Source: Zavarzinia sp.
GTDB lineage: Bacteria; Pseudomonadota; Alphaproteobacteria; Zavarziniales; Zavarziniaceae
Direction: 5' to 3'
DNA length: 7,815 nucleotides
Assembly: GCA_028694545.1 (NCBI GenBank)
Contig: JAQVKV010000078.1
Coordinates: 1-7,815 of the forward strand
The notes under the pieces were generated by a model, which made no database searches, was not told the DNA's origin, and was given only the letters and a program-made list of their open reading frames with translations. The translations under genes were made by a program, and so were the position numbers. Shown here in pieces: positions 7,794 through 7,815 of the stretch (positions are counted from its first letter, which is position 1; every line of letters starts with the position of its first letter).

Positions 7794-7815
7794 GGCATCA
7801 CCGGACCTTCCAGAT
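7790..7815 (-). CDS. Possible 3' end of an upstream operon gene (last codons only)
   Basis: One minus-strand frame reads Leu-Glu-Gly-Pro-Val-Met-Pro and then TGA at 7792-7790, overlapping the glgB TTG by three bases as TTGA. This is the same style of overlap as at the glgC/glgA and glgA/glgX junctions, hence the guess that a further operon gene ends here. Seven codons give no family information. glgP, malQ or pgm would be plausible neighbours by analogy with other glycogen operons, but nothing in the sequence identifies the gene. A chance open frame cannot be excluded. Confidence 0.3.

Noticed and set aside
1..7815. Mobile elements, CRISPR arrays, tRNA or rRNA genes, riboswitches
   Set aside because: No direct repeat array, transposase or integrase motif, or structural RNA signature was seen; nearly all bases belong to recognised coding sequences.

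Overview
The window is GC-rich, gene-dense DNA that looks like an alphaproteobacterial chromosome. The main pointer is GlgC, which from memory resembles Agrobacterium-type ADP-glucose pyrophosphorylases closely (N-terminal [19 protein letters not shown], then ELTD and [10 protein letters not shown]). The tightly overlapping genes and GTG/TTG starts fit that. The genus is not resolved; a high-GC Rhodospirillales-like organism is only a guess.

Layout from left to right. Positions 1-158 (minus) hold the first 52 codons of a secreted ABC-transporter substrate-binding protein with a twin-arginine signal peptide, apparently of the PotD/spermidine-putrescine type; it runs off the left edge. Positions 159-322 are a divergent intergenic region, the only sizeable non-coding stretch. 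Positions 323-1096 (plus) encode a classical short-chain dehydrogenase/reductase of unknown substrate. Just 4 bp beyond its stop, and convergent with it, lies the end of a minus-strand glycogen operon filling 1101-7793 in the order glgB, glgC, glgA, glgX.

The four glg genes form one unit. GlgC makes ADP-glucose from glucose-1-phosphate and ATP, GlgA polymerises it into alpha-1,4 glucan, GlgB adds alpha-1,6 branches, and GlgX removes the short branches left during breakdown. Each internal junction is a stop/start overlap (TAATG, ATGA, GTGA), so translation is probably coupled. The TTG start of glgB also overlaps a TGA in another frame (TTGA), which suggests that another operon gene ends at the right edge; the operon promoter must then lie outside the window.

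This is essentially a conventional glycogen metabolism locus, and I see no undescribed system, mobile element, CRISPR array or RNA gene. The points most worth a second look are neutral residues in the expected N-terminal effector site of GlgC, a shortened C-terminus in GlgX, the all-overlap operon architecture with rare start codons, and the 4-bp convergent end with no visible terminator.
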